From contig NC_079876.1 of the NCBI RefSeq assembly GCF_029227915.1, forward strand, positions 17,980,001 through 18,044,000: 64,000 nucleotides of DNA, read 5' to 3'. This document shows positions 52,035 through 61,980 of the stretch, one piece after another (within the stretch, counting starts at the first letter, position 1; each line of letters opens with the position of its first letter). This stretch comes from Hydractinia symbiolongicarpus. Taxonomy: Eukaryota; Cnidaria; Hydrozoa; Anthoathecata; Hydractiniidae. The translations under genes were made by a program, and so were the position numbers. The notes beneath the pieces were generated by a model, which was not told where the DNA came from, did no database searches, and saw nothing but the letters and a program-made list of their open reading frames with translations.

Positions 52035-53724
52035 AAAGGGCTGGAATGTTTGTAGTGAATCTGCTTGCTCGTATGTCCAGACAAGTATGTACAACAGCAC
52101 ATGTTTTTTTAGGTGCTTCCAAGGTTGCTCTATCACAAGGAAGGTTCACTTTCTGACACGAAGCTGTGGTTCCCAAGCATTTCTTATCTGAAGTTGTCCT
52201 GGAAACCAAAAAGGACCTTAAAATGTCATTTGTGAAAGCAGGTAGCTATTCCTCCGGTAAAAGATCAAAAGCAACTGGTCTATTCTACTATGCTAGAGAC
52301 TGGGTGATTTTAGCAGATTTGAATAAAGGATTTGTGTTTCCTGGCCATATTGCAATCCCATCCCTCAGGCCAGACAACTAAATACTCTAATTGTTTTAAG
52401 CGTGTCATCATTATTGAACAAACTTGTCCTTGCGTGAAAAACATGGGATCCTGCCATACCACCAAGGTTGAGGTAATGCATAGCAACGGGTGGTTTTCGC
52501 ATCGTGTTGCAGTAGAAGTGGGTTCTAGGGGCTACTCTTCAATGTGTCTAACATGCTGTTTAAAAAGTCTTGGTTTCGACAGCACATCTGCATTATTAAC
52601 AACCCGCAAGCTTGGCTACATAAGCATGAAAGCATTCTCTTGCATTTGAATTGCACAAGTTCACCACAGTGATCAAAAGATCTTACGCACTGCAGTCCGT
52701 TAACATTGCCACGACCAACGGATAGTATACTTTATCAAAATTTCTCGTCTGTTACCAAATCCAATTAAAGTCCATCTTCACCCATCTCTCCCAAAAACCC
52801 ACAGAAGACAATTTGGTTTGATAAACAAGGGGAACACACTATGCAAACTCCATTTTCCAAGCATTACCTGTTCTTTCCAGACTTTAATCTCAATTAACAT
52901 GAGAGTCCTCTTTGTCATCTCCTCCAGTAAAGTCTGTGGTCCTTAATATGTCTCCATGACCCTAGCGGTTTTATTTACCCCAGCTGATTTATGTTGGTCA
53001 GTGCACCGTGAAACCGGAGTTTGCTCACTCCTCTCTTTGTATAGAGACACTGTAAGAAGCACAGCAAGGGGGCTTGATATCATATCTTGTCTTTGGGCTT
53101 AACGATCCCACTTATTACCCCAGTCCAGTAGGGAGGCAGAGTTTGCTCACTTTGCTTTCAGGATTGACAATCCTGCTGCCCTTAGTCATTTTAGAAGAAG
53201 CTTTGCAAGGGGGTTAGATTTTCTTATCTGGTCTTCGTGATGTTACGCCCACGCATATTACCCCAGTTATGACAGGCTGGTACTGTCATTAGGCAGGTCC
53301 ACAGCAACAATTATCTGTGTAAGGCTGAGTGTTGGAGCTCCATAACACATGTGGAAAGCTACAGCCAGGGTCACAAGTCCTGGCGCACAGATAGTTGTTT
53401 GCTTCTTAAACACATTCTCTAAAGAATAATTTTAAATTTATCCGTTTAAGGATATTCACGTTATGATAAGTTTTATTTATCTCATTTGTACCTATTCAAT
53501 TCATTTTGAATTGCTTTAATATTTATTGTTTAGTGTTGTGTTCTGTCGCTGTTGTATTTTTCTGCCTTTTACGGTCAATGTTTTTAGGAAATCCATGCAA
53601 AAAGGGGGATTGTGCTTTTTTGAAAAATCTCTAGAGGGTTGCAACCTCTAACTATAGTAGAACCAGCTGTCATTAGACAAGAAATATCATTACAGCTAGC
53701 TGTTTTGTCACCTCATCATCAATT
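52035..53724 (+). mobile_element. REL-UCH retroelement, array copy II
   Basis: Contains the end of the ORF before the ubiquitin hydrolase: a decayed zinc knuckle ('QVCTTAHVFLGASKVALSQG'), the restriction-like endonuclease (next entry), then a non-coding gap and a complete subfamily-A 3' UTR (52954-53724) nearly identical to copy I. It ends with ACAGC-TA-GCTGT (53692-53703) and CACCTCATCATCAATT. The UCH part is missing (internal deletion between about 52800 and 52950). Confidence 0.8.
52100..52650 (+). pseudogene. Restriction-like endonuclease (R2-type) region, copy II
   Basis: Segments: 'GASKVALSQGRFTF', a stop, 'HEAVVPKHFLSEVVL', 'ARDWVILADLNKGFVFPGHI', 'AIPSLRPDN', a stop and shift, 'YSNCFKRVIIIEQTCPC', 'NGWFSHRVAVEVGSRGYSS', 'CCLKSLGFDSTSALL'. 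RPD..E corresponds to the PD-(D/E)xK-like pair of R2-clade endonucleases, which nick the target DNA. Two or more defects. Confidence 0.75.
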
Positions 53725-54597
53725 ACTAAATCGCTCTTGTTTACCAATTGATCCTTTCAATTTTCTTACGAGCGCTGCAAAACAGAATGCAAGCTCTTAA
53801 CAATAACGCGTTTTATCACAGTCACCAACAGGATGTGCTTGAGATTCTTCAGGCTGTTTTTGGCGAGCTTAACAGATCTTACTCTTAAACTTTGCAAGGG
53901 GGTTAGATTTTCTTACCTGGTCTTCGTGGTGTTACACCCACGCATATTACACCAGTTACGACAGGCTGGTACTGTCATTAGGCAGATCTACAGCAACAAT
54001 TATCTGTGTAAGGCTGAGTGTTGGAGCTCCATAACACATGTGGAAAGCTACAGCCAGGGTCACAAGTCCTGGCGCGCAGATAGTTGTTCGCTTTAACTTA
54101 AACACGTTCCGTTAATTTTGAATTTATCCGTTTAAGGAGAGGTGACTCAGCTAGACATTTTGGGTACATTGGTTCAGGAATATGAGTCGAAACCCTTGTA
54201 CTCTTTACAGAAGTCCTGTCCTACTCTCTCTGTCTGTTTGTTTGTTTAATTTTTGGGCCAACTACCTCCTTGGAAAAAGGAAGAAATGTGTTCCTTTATG
54301 TGAGCATATTCTTTAGAGGAGCAAAACCTCTAGAATTTAAATTTTAAGACTTAAGTTTATCATTGTGCGTGCACTTTGTAATTTTCATTCTTTTCTTCAC
54401 GTTATGATGAGTTTTATTTATCTCATTTTTACCTATTTAATTCATTTCGAATTGCCTTAATATTTATTGTTCTGTGTTGTGTTCTGTCGCTGTTGTATTT
54501 TTCTGCCTCTTTATGGTCAATGTTTAGAACCAGCTGTCATTAAACAAGAAATATCATTACAGCTAGCAGTTTTGTTACCTCATCATCAATTAATAAT
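53725..54597 (+). mobile_element. REL-UCH retroelement, array copy III
   Basis: Abuts the 3' end of copy II. It starts inside the UCH domain: 'LPIDPFNFLTSAAKQNASS', a frameshift, then 'NNNAFYHSHQQDVLEILQAV' and FGELNRSYS, then a stop. It jumps to the 3' UTR at 53885 (internal deletion). The 3' UTR is interrupted by a subfamily-B fragment (54139-54398). It ends ACAGC-TA-GCAGT (54559-54570, one pair broken) and TTACCTCATCATCAATT. Confidence 0.8.
54139..54398 (+). mobile_element. Subfamily-B-like 3' end nested in copy III
   Basis: The flanking A sequence (GTTTAAGGA | TTCACGTTATG) is continuous in copy II at about 53445-53465, so about 260 nt were inserted. The insert shows GAGGTGACTCAGCTAGACAT, TTTAGAGGAGCAAAACCTCT (stem) and the terminal hairpin GTGC-GT-GCAC (54365-54374) followed by TTTGTAATTTTC, the B-type ending with a different stem sequence. 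Confidence 0.8.
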
Positions 54598-54960
54598 CTT
54601 CTGTCTGTGATCACAACATCGTCATGCAACTCCTGTTGTTTCTCCACTTCGAACTTCTAGATGACAACAAGTGGTTCTGCCCTCCGTGTTCATCGCATGT
54701 AGAGGCCACAATTTAAACTCAAATGCCGACGCATATCACCCCAGTAACATCAGGCTGGTCCTGACCAAGGCTGGTCCTAAACATCAATCACCTGTGTAAG
54801 GCTGAGTGTTGGGATCCCATAATACGTGTAAAGCTACGGCCAGGTTCACAAGTCTGCTCTTATTTATAGTTTTGTATTTATAGTTTTATATTTATTTGTT
54901 TCTTTCTATCTCGTATAGCAATTTGTAACTGTCAGTAGGTGTTTGTGATGTAATGAGTTC
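54598..54960 (+). mobile_element. REL-UCH retroelement, array copy IV
   Basis: Begins at the end of copy III with a short UCH zinc-finger piece ('DDNKWFCPPCSSHVEATI', about 54660-54715). It then jumps into the 3' UTR (GCATATCACCCCAGTAAC, GTAAGGCTGAGTGTTGGG). The terminal part is lost. Confidence 0.7.
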
Positions 54961-55140
54961 GCTCTCAGCCAATGTATGACATATCATTTAACAACAAATA
55001 TTCGTTAGCTGCCACTATTAATCATTCGGGCACCCTAGGAGCAGGTCACTATTGGGCATTCATTAAAGATCGCAGCTGTGGCTCATGGTTAAGATGTGAC
55101 GATAAAGCAGTTGTTAGAGTTGCACCATCCGATATGTTCA
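54961..55140 (+). pseudogene. UCH His-box fragment, array copy V
   Basis: Encodes 'YDISFNNKYSLAATINHSGT', then GAGHYWAFIKD and 'WLRCDDKAVVRVAPSDM'. This contains the catalytic His (GHY) and the Asp of the DDKAV box of C19 peptidases. Coding is lost at about 55140, where REL-type sequence of the next copy starts. Confidence 0.8.
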
Positions 55141-55972
55141 GAATCAGTAAGGACCTGTTTTCGTCGCCTTGGCTTCCCTAACAAGCCTTTACGTTCCCTC
55201 TTAAAATCCCTAACTTTTACCTCCATGAGTGCTTCTTTGTACATCTTGATGTCTCGAAATTCTACCACTTGGGTTTAGCCTGAAAAGGCCGCAATCGTTC
55301 CTGAAGTTTCTTCTGGTATAAATATGGAATGTAAGAAATCAAAAACCCCTGAGAAATCTTCCGCAATTCACACAAAATCTTGTAAAATAAAAAACTCAAA
55401 AAACTTGCTACAAGGTCTTCCAAAACAACAGTCGCATTGCCATCTTACCCTGATTTTAGGAATAGCGGTCTAAAAAACTTGGCAAACACATGTTATGCAA
55501 ACTCAATCTTACAATGTTTTTATAACCTTCCAAAAGTTAAAGAAGCCATTTCTGTCAGCAAAACAACCTCAAAGTTAGGTGAAGCATTTGTAGGTGTTCT
55601 TCAAAGTTTGGCTGTTTCTAGAAGTCCAGTTGATCCCTCCCATTTTTTGCGTGCTATGAAACATCATATCTCAACTGCGAAGGGAAGTGCATTTAATATC
55701 TTTGCTCAGCACGACGTCCCCGAGGTTCTTGAATATCTTCTACCTGGTCTGTCATTAGACTTTCCATTTCTTGGAAGTCTTTTTAGTATTGGCATCAAGA
55801 CATCAACCACTTGCAATTCATGTCATATTACCAGCTCCTCAGAAGTTGTAGCACCATGCAACCAACTTTCTCTGCACCCTACGTTACAATCTTCCTTAGA
55901 TAATTTCTTTAAAAGCAAGGAGTTGTCAGACACCAATGCCTACTTCTACCATGTTTGCAACGCTCATCAAAC
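55141..55972 (+). mobile_element. REL-UCH retroelement, array copy VIa
   Basis: Starts within the end of the endonuclease region ('SVRTCFRRLGFPNKPLRSLL'), then the linker, then the N-terminal half of UCH (55437 on). It ends inside the UCH zinc-finger region ('AYFYHVCNAHQT'), where another truncated copy begins at 55973. No 3' UTR of its own. Confidence 0.75.
55437..55972 (+). pseudogene. C19 ubiquitin hydrolase N-terminal half, copy VIa
   Basis: The Cys box 'GLKNLANTCYANSILQCFYN' with the catalytic Cys intact; 'SPVDPSHFLRAMKHHI'; 'FNIFAQHDVPEVLEYLLPGL' (the Q-x-D-x-x-E box); 'CNSCHITSSSEV' (zinc site). The frame runs past 55972 into the next copy out of register and stops at 56049-56051. Confidence 0.8.
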
Positions 55973-57234
55973 GCCTGTGCACCTCGGTAAATGTCGAAAT
56001 GCAGGACATTTTAACACTGCCAATGACATCTACAATCCAATCTTGTGTTAGCAAATTTTTAGAACCGGAAATTCTAACTGATGGAAACAAGTGGTTTTGT
56101 CCGCAATGCTTTGCACATAGAGAGAGTACTAGAGAAACGCAAATCAGCAGGAGTAGTGAAATCTTATTCCTGCATCTTAAAAGGTTTTTAAAACATGGTG
56201 AACATCTGGTAAAAGACAACAGAGTTGTTGAATGTGTTTCTTTACGTGACTCTCTCCTGCAACTACCTCTCGTCAGTGATACGGACACAATGTTTAATCA
56301 GAACTACTCATTGTTAGCAACAATTAATCACTCCGGTACATTAACCGCAGGTCATTATTGGGCTTATGTTAAGGATCCTGCCACAAATTCTTGGTACCAC
56401 TGCAATGATAGAGCGGTTTGCAAATGCTCTCCACCTATTCTCAACAACAATTCATGTTATATTCTTTGTTACGTTCGCTGTTGATCCGCTTTTTCTTTCT
56501 TTCTTATACATTTATCATTACGTTTATAAAACCTGTACTTCCAGGGTCATGGGGGAGGAAAATGTAAATCCGAGCGGTTTTATATTACCCCAGCTAGTTC
56601 ATTCGAACCAGTTTGCCGTCAATACCCAGAGGGTAAAGAGTTCAGCTCACTCTTCTCTGGTAACTTAAAAGAAGCTTAGCAAGGGGGTTTGCTTTCAGCT
56701 TGTCTTTGGGTGTAACGACCCCACTTTTTACCCCAGTTCAGTAAGGTGCCCAAGTTTACTAACTTGGTCTTCAGGCTTGACAACCCTGCTGTCCTTAGTC
56801 AAAATATGTACAGGCTGGTCCTGTCATGACAACCTCCTGTGTAAGGCTGAGTGTTGGGGCCCTGTAACACATGTGGAAAGCTACAGCCAGAGTCACAAGT
56901 TCTGGCGCACAGGAGGGTTTTATATAATTCTTTTTTTATATTATATATTTTTGACATATACATTTTTTCCATTTGTGTTTGTTCTGTAACCAGTCCGTTT
57001 ATGTTGTTAGATCTGTCTTGTGTCGTATTGTTTGTGATTGAAGGATTGTTTTTTCTCTTTATGATTTTCTCAGTGAATAGTTATAGGTCCAAGTTGGACA
57101 GTACTCATGCTTGTAATAAGCAAGAAAGTGTATTCAGCACCTTCTTCTGGGAGCCTAATCCCAATTTTATTTACATCCACCGTCCCTGTAGACAAGATAC
57201 TTCAGTGCAGCTTGCTGTATTGTAAACCTTTTTC
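55973..57234 (+). mobile_element. REL-UCH retroelement, array copy VIb
   Basis: Homologous to 60134-61404 from the first base (GCCTGTGCACCTCGG) to the end (TGTAAACCTTTTTCA). It holds the C-terminal half of UCH to 56484 and a subfamily-A 3' UTR with stem-loop modules, ending in GCAGC-TT-GCTGT (57207-57218). Confidence 0.85.
55985..56484 (+). pseudogene. C19 ubiquitin hydrolase C-terminal half, copy VIb
   Basis: Reads 'NVEMQDILTLPMTS', 'WFCPQCFAHRESTRETQ' (zinc pair), 'EILFLHLKRFLKHGE', 'YSLLATINHSGTLTAGHYWA' (catalytic His) and 'WYHCNDRAVCKC' (catalytic Asp/Asn), stop at 56482-56484. Open, but the N-terminal half is missing because of 5' truncation. Confidence 0.85.
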
Positions 57235-58240
57235 ATCATGCTCTAGTTGAAAAAGAGGTAGTGTCGTGCGGTTCCCTTCTCATTTTACAGCTAAAATGTT
57301 TTGCCAGTGCCAACGGCCTTGTGTCAAAAATTGCCTCTCGTATTACTGCATACCCTGGTACCCTTTCCATTCCCTTTTACCATAGATGGAGAAGTGAAAT
57401 TTCGTAAAAATTTTCAATTAAGAGCTATTATCAACCATTGCTGAAACTTAAATAATGGTCACTACACAACCATAGCCTTGGACCAAATGGTACACAGGTG
57501 GATACATTGCAACGATAGAGCAGTAATTTTCTGTGATGACCGCCTTGTTAACAGTCACGAGTCATATATTTTCTTTTTAGAAGAGCTGAGATAAGAATAT
57601 TTTAACCGGAATGAGTCAGCAAGGGGGCTTGACTACACTCAGTCTTGTCTTTGGAGAGTGACGACTCCACTTATTACCCCAGTCAAAAATAAAACAAAAT
57701 CAAATAAAAATTAAGTTAGCAAGGGGGTTTGATCATACTAGGTCTTGTCTTTGGAGAGTGACGACTCCACTTATTACCCCAGTTAAAAAAAGTATTAGCA
57801 GGGGGGTTTAATCACACATGATCTTGTCTTTGGAGAGTAACGACTCCACTTATTACCTGAGTTAAAAACAAAGAATAGCACAGTTGAACAGAAAATGTTC
57901 AAAGTTTACTTTAGGAAGATATGGATGTCTAGTTTCTGCTGATGACCGTCCGCGGAACTCTTCGAGGTGACCCAGCTAGACATCCAGGGTACTTAGGTTC
58001 AGAAATATGGTTCGAAATCTACCTGCCCTTAGTTAAAGTTCTGTTCATCTTTTCAAATGTGTTGTGTCCTTTTATTTTTTTATATATTTTTAATTAATTC
58101 CTTGTAAAAAGGGAGAATTGTGCTTTTTGAGGCATGTTCTCTAGAGGAGTACAACCTCTAGCTTATTTCCAAAGACCTAACAGGTTGAATTCATCATTGC
58201 GGTGGCTTGCCACCTCTTTGTAAATTATTTTCTCTGTTTT
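57235..58240 (+). mobile_element. REL-UCH retroelement, array copy VII (subfamily B)
   Basis: Begins at the end of copy VIb with a decayed UCH remnant: 'LILQLKCFASANGLVSK', then 'VKFRKNFQLRAIINHC', 'NNGHYTTIALDQMVHRWIHC' and 'NDRAVIFCDDRL' in shifting frames to TGA at about 57590. The 3' UTR has three tandem stem-loop units (57618, 57716, 57796), a GAGGTGACCCAGCTAG block, a CTCTAGAGG..CCTCTAG stem (58140-58163), the terminal hairpin GGTGGC-TT-GCCACC (58201-58214) and CTCTTTGTAAATTATTTTC. Confidence 0.85.
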
Positions 58241-58990
58241 TTGTGAAAATGTAAAAATTGTCTGATTAACGTTCACATAAAAGGGGGAGGGTTATCTTTC
58301 CCTAGCGGTTTTGTATTACCCCGGCTGTTTCTGTCACAAGCAGTCTACCGTGAACCTAGAGTTTGCTCACTCTTCACTCTCTTATAGAGTAATCATAAGA
58401 AGCATAGCAAGGGGGTTCGACTATGTCTTGTCTTTGGGTGCGACGACCCCACTTTTTACCCCAGTCCAGTAGGGAGGCGAAGTTTGCTCACATGGTCTAC
58501 AGGGTTAACGATCCTGCTGTACCCATAGTTATTCTTGTAAGAAGCTCTGCAAGGGGGTGTGAAATTTCTCTTTCATGTCTTCGTGGTTTTACGCCCACGC
58601 ATATCACCCCAGTAACTTCAGGCTGGTCCTGACCAACGCTGGTCCTAAGCATCAATCACCTGTGTTGGGATCCCTTAACACGGGTAAAGCTACAGCCAGG
58701 TTCACAAGTCCTGGCGCATAGGTAGTAGTTTGCCTCCTTTTTATAGTTTTTATTTATTTGTATATATATATACGTTTTATGTCAATATATGTTGTTGTTG
58801 CTTTTTTCTTGTTGCAATATTTGTATTGTCCAGAGGGTTGTGTTTTCAATTAACTTGGTTGTACAAACCATCCTTGTAAAAGGGAGATCTTGCTTTGCAT
58901 AAAGATCTTTAGAGGGTTTAACCTCTACCACTTAAAATAAGAGTCATTAGACTAGTCGAATCACTACAGCTTGCTGTTTTGTTATCTTAT
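58241..58990 (+). mobile_element. REL-UCH retroelement, array copy VIII (3' UTR, subfamily A)
   Basis: Starts right after copy VII with AAAAGGGGGAGGGTTATC, CCTAGCGGTTTTG. It has two long modules (GTCTTTGGGTGCGACGACCC; GTCTTCGTGGTTTTACGCCC), the GTTGGGATCCCTTAACAC block, a TAGAGG/CCTCTA stem (about 58920) and the terminal hairpin ACAGC-TT-GCTGT (58966-58977), TTTTGTTATCTTATAATCA. Confidence 0.85.
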
Positions 58991-59849
58991 AATCAAATTT
59001 ATAGAGGGTCTTTAGTTCAATTGCCTTGATTCTGCAGACTATCCTTGTTTATTTACATCAACGTGTCAATGTTCCGTTTATGTTATGAAACATAGTAGCC
59101 ACCAATGTTTTTTGTTTGTTTGTTTTTTTCTCATTGATAACGTTTTTGTTCAAAGCCCAGGCTGGCTATTGTTAAATACAAAAAGTACACTAATTTTGGC
59201 TATTCTCAGCCTGATTTGTTCTTATTTTGTTCTGAACACAACCGGAGACTTTAGCCTCATTTCATATTCATAGAATTTGTGTCTCGATATATTGAATTAT
59301 ATGTTCTTTTTAGCCTTAAAATGGCGGAACTTCGAGAGAAAAATGTTTAAAAGACACACAGCTTTGAACATCCTCGCGCTTTAGAATTTTGAAACTAGGA
59401 AAAAACACAGCTAAGAATCTGATGTTCTTGTGTTTGAAAATTGAAATCCTCTTACGGTCCCAGAAAATTAAAAGATTTTGTGGTGTAATACCATAACTCA
59501 ATATAATTATACTTTACGAGAGTATCGTGTTCATCAAATTCGTAACGCAAAAAGAAAATTATAACAATAATCAGACTGACACTCCCCCGTAGTGTTGCAA
59601 CACGTCCATAACAATGAAAGTGAAACCTTATTGATTATAACATTGACCTTTTATGAAAGAAAGCTTTCTTTTACAGATGTCATTATTAGAGTAGAAAAAC
59701 GTACTTAAAAATCATATTTTATTTTTCCTCAACTCCGTACCTCTATGAAATTCGCGAAAATTAAATGTTGCGAAAATAAAAATCGCGAAATTGTCCCAAA
59801 ATTTTTATCGCGAAATTAGAAATTCGCGAAAATTTCTGACTATAAGGTA
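58991..59849. other. Unassigned gap in the retroelement array
   Basis: No genes. 59740-59850 has GCGAAAATTAAATGTTGCG, AAAATCGCGAAATTG and similar words, a repeat of the same style as 855-1362 and 18700-18830. The 61- and 62-codon frames are probably chance. Confidence 0.45.
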
Positions 59850-60644
59850 CCTTGTTCCTGCAGACTTGCTTGCCATGCCACCAAACCTGTTGTCGTTCTG
59901 TTCGCTTAACATGGCGAAGCTGAAGCAATCATTGTCACCTGTTGACCCTTCGAATTTTCTCTGGGACCTTGAACGTCAAATGCACTCTGATGGCAAAGTG
60001 GACTTCCAATTTAATACTCAGCAAGATGTAGCAGAGATTTTGTTTGTGGTTTTGGACGCCCTTAAGGGATTTTCCCCGATTGCTGCAGATAAAATCTCAA
60101 CTGAAATCTCAATGTCCATAAGCTGTAACACCTGCCTGTGCACCTCGGTAAATGTCGAAATGCAGGACATTTTAACACTGCCAATGACATCTAAAATCCA
60201 ATCTTGTATCAGCAAATTTTTAGAAACGGAAATTCTAACTGATGGAAACAAGTGGTTTTGTCCGCAATGCTTTGCACATAGAGAGAGTACTAGAAAAACG
60301 CAAATCAGCAGGAGTAGTGAAATCTTATTCCTGCATCTTAAAAGGTTTTTAAAACATGGTGAACATCTGGTAAAAGACAACAGAGTTGTTGAATGTGTTT
60401 CTTTACGTGACTCTCTCCTGCAACTACCTCTCGTCAGTGATACAACACAATGTTTAATCAGAACTACTCATTGTTAGCAACAATTAATCACTCCGGTACG
60501 TTAACCGCAGGTCATTATTGGGCTTATGTTAAGGATCCTGCCACAAATTCTTGGTACCACTGCAACCATAGAGCGGTTTGCAAATGCTCTCCACCTATTC
60601 TCAACAACAATTCATGTTGTATTCTTTGTTACGTTCGCTGTTGA
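59850..60644 (+). pseudogene. C19 ubiquitin hydrolase, copy IX (no Cys box)
   Basis: Reads 'LSPVDPSNFLWDLERQMHSD', 'FQFNTQQDVAEILFVVLDAL' and 'CNTCLCTSVNVEMQDILTLP' (here the zinc region is continuous, unlike copy VIa/VIb), 'WFCPQCFAHRESTRKTQ', 'ILFLHLKRFLKHGE'. A one-base shift follows near 60443 (TACAACAC versus TACGGACAC in VIb), then 'TINHSGTLTAGHYWAYVKD'. The catalytic Cys region is missing. Confidence 0.85.
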
Positions 60645-61404
60645 TCCGCTTTTTCTTTCTTTCTTATACATTTATCATTACGTTTATAAAACCTGTACTT
60701 CCAGGGTCATGGGGGAGGAAAATGTAAATCCGAGCGGTTTTATATTACCCCAGCTAGTTCATTCGAACCAGTTTGCCGTCAATACCCAGAGGGTAAAAAG
60801 TTCAGCTCACTCTTCTCTGGTAACTTAAAAGAAGCTTAGCAAGGGGGTTTGCTTTCAGCTTGTCTTTGGGTGTAACGACCCCACTTTTTACCCCAGTTCA
60901 GTAAGGTGCCCAAGTTTACTAACTTGGTCTTCAGGCTTGACAACCCTGCTGTCCTTAGTCAAAATATGTACAGGCTGATCCTGTCATGACAACCTCCTGT
61001 GTAAGGCTGAGTGTTGGGGCCCTGTAACACATGTGGAAAGCTACAGTCAGAGTCACAAGTTCTGCCGCACAGGAGGGTTTTATATAATTCTTTTTTTTTT
61101 TTTTTTTTTTTTTATATTTTATATTTTTGACATATACATTTTTTCCATTTGTGTTTGTTCTATAACCAGTCCGTTTATGTTGTTAGCTCTGTCTTGTGTC
61201 GTATTGTTTGTGATTGAAGGATTGTTTTTTCTTTTTAAGATTTTCGCAGTGAATAGTTATAGGTCCAAGTTGGACAGTACTCATGCTTGTAATAAGCAAG
61301 AAAGTGTATTCAGCACCTTCTTCTGGAAGCTTAATTCCAATTTTATTTACATCCACCGTCCCTGTAGACAAGATACTTCAGTGCAGCTTGCTGTATTGTA
61401 AACC
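59850..61404 (+). mobile_element. REL-UCH retroelement, array copy IX
   Basis: 5'-truncated within UCH, through the UCH C-terminus (frameshift near 60443) and a complete subfamily-A 3' UTR. The part from 60134 is nearly identical to copy VIb (a long T run at 61091-61112 is the main difference). It ends GCAGC-TT-GCTGT (61383-61394), TGTAAACCTTTTTCA. Confidence 0.85.
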
Positions 61405-61980
61405 TTTTTCAAGCTCCACCTATGATGTTCTTCCTTCTCCGAGTAATTTAAGGCGTTGGCGTATATGTACCGAATCCTTCTGTTTCTTGTGTGGAAAACA
61501 AGTCTGCACTACAGCTCACATTTTAGGGGCCTGCAAAACGGCTTTAACACAGGGTAGATTTACGTTTCGTCACGACTCTGTCTTGCGCGAACTTTCACAG
61601 TTGATCACCACGTTTTCCTAATCTATTTCCTCTCCTGTAAAGCACCTAAATAATGTAAAATTTGTTAAAGCAGGTAGTCACTCATCTAGCAAAAAATCAA
61701 AACCGGTAGGCCTTTTGCATCTTGCCACTGACTGGTTATTTCTTTCAGATTTAAATGGTGAACTCATTTTTCCTGGTCATATTGCCATAACATCGCTTAG
61801 ACCAGATCTTGTCCTGTATTCCAACAACAACAAACGTGTTATTTTAATTGAACTTACATGCCCTTGTGAGGAAAACATGGAAACTTGGCACTCCAAAAAG
61901 CTCTCTAAATACATCCCTTTGATAAATATCATCGAGCATAATGGATGGCACGTAAATCTGTTCGCGATCGAAGTGCACGT
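61405..61980 (+). pseudogene. CCHC knuckle and R2-type restriction-like endonuclease, copy X
   Basis: 'PSPSNLRRWRICTESFCFLC' leads into a C-x2-C-x8-H-x4-C knuckle (CFLC..TAHILGAC), then 'QGRFTFRHDSVLRELSQL' and a TAA at 61619-61621. The frame resumes 'VKFVKAGSHSSSKKSKPVGL', 'DWLFLSDLNGELIFPGHIAI', then RPD (about 61802) and, after exactly 14 residues, E in 'VILIELTCPCEEN'. R2-clade elements have this CCHC plus K/RPD-x12-14-D/E arrangement for target cleavage. A frameshift near 61974 passes coding into the UCH frame. No RT motifs remain upstream. Confidence 0.8.

Noticed and set aside
56851-57225. Open frame across the 3' UTR of copy VIb, also at 61033-61401
   Set aside because: It coincides with the conserved non-coding 3' UTR and is interrupted or absent in other copies; low complexity with F/I runs.
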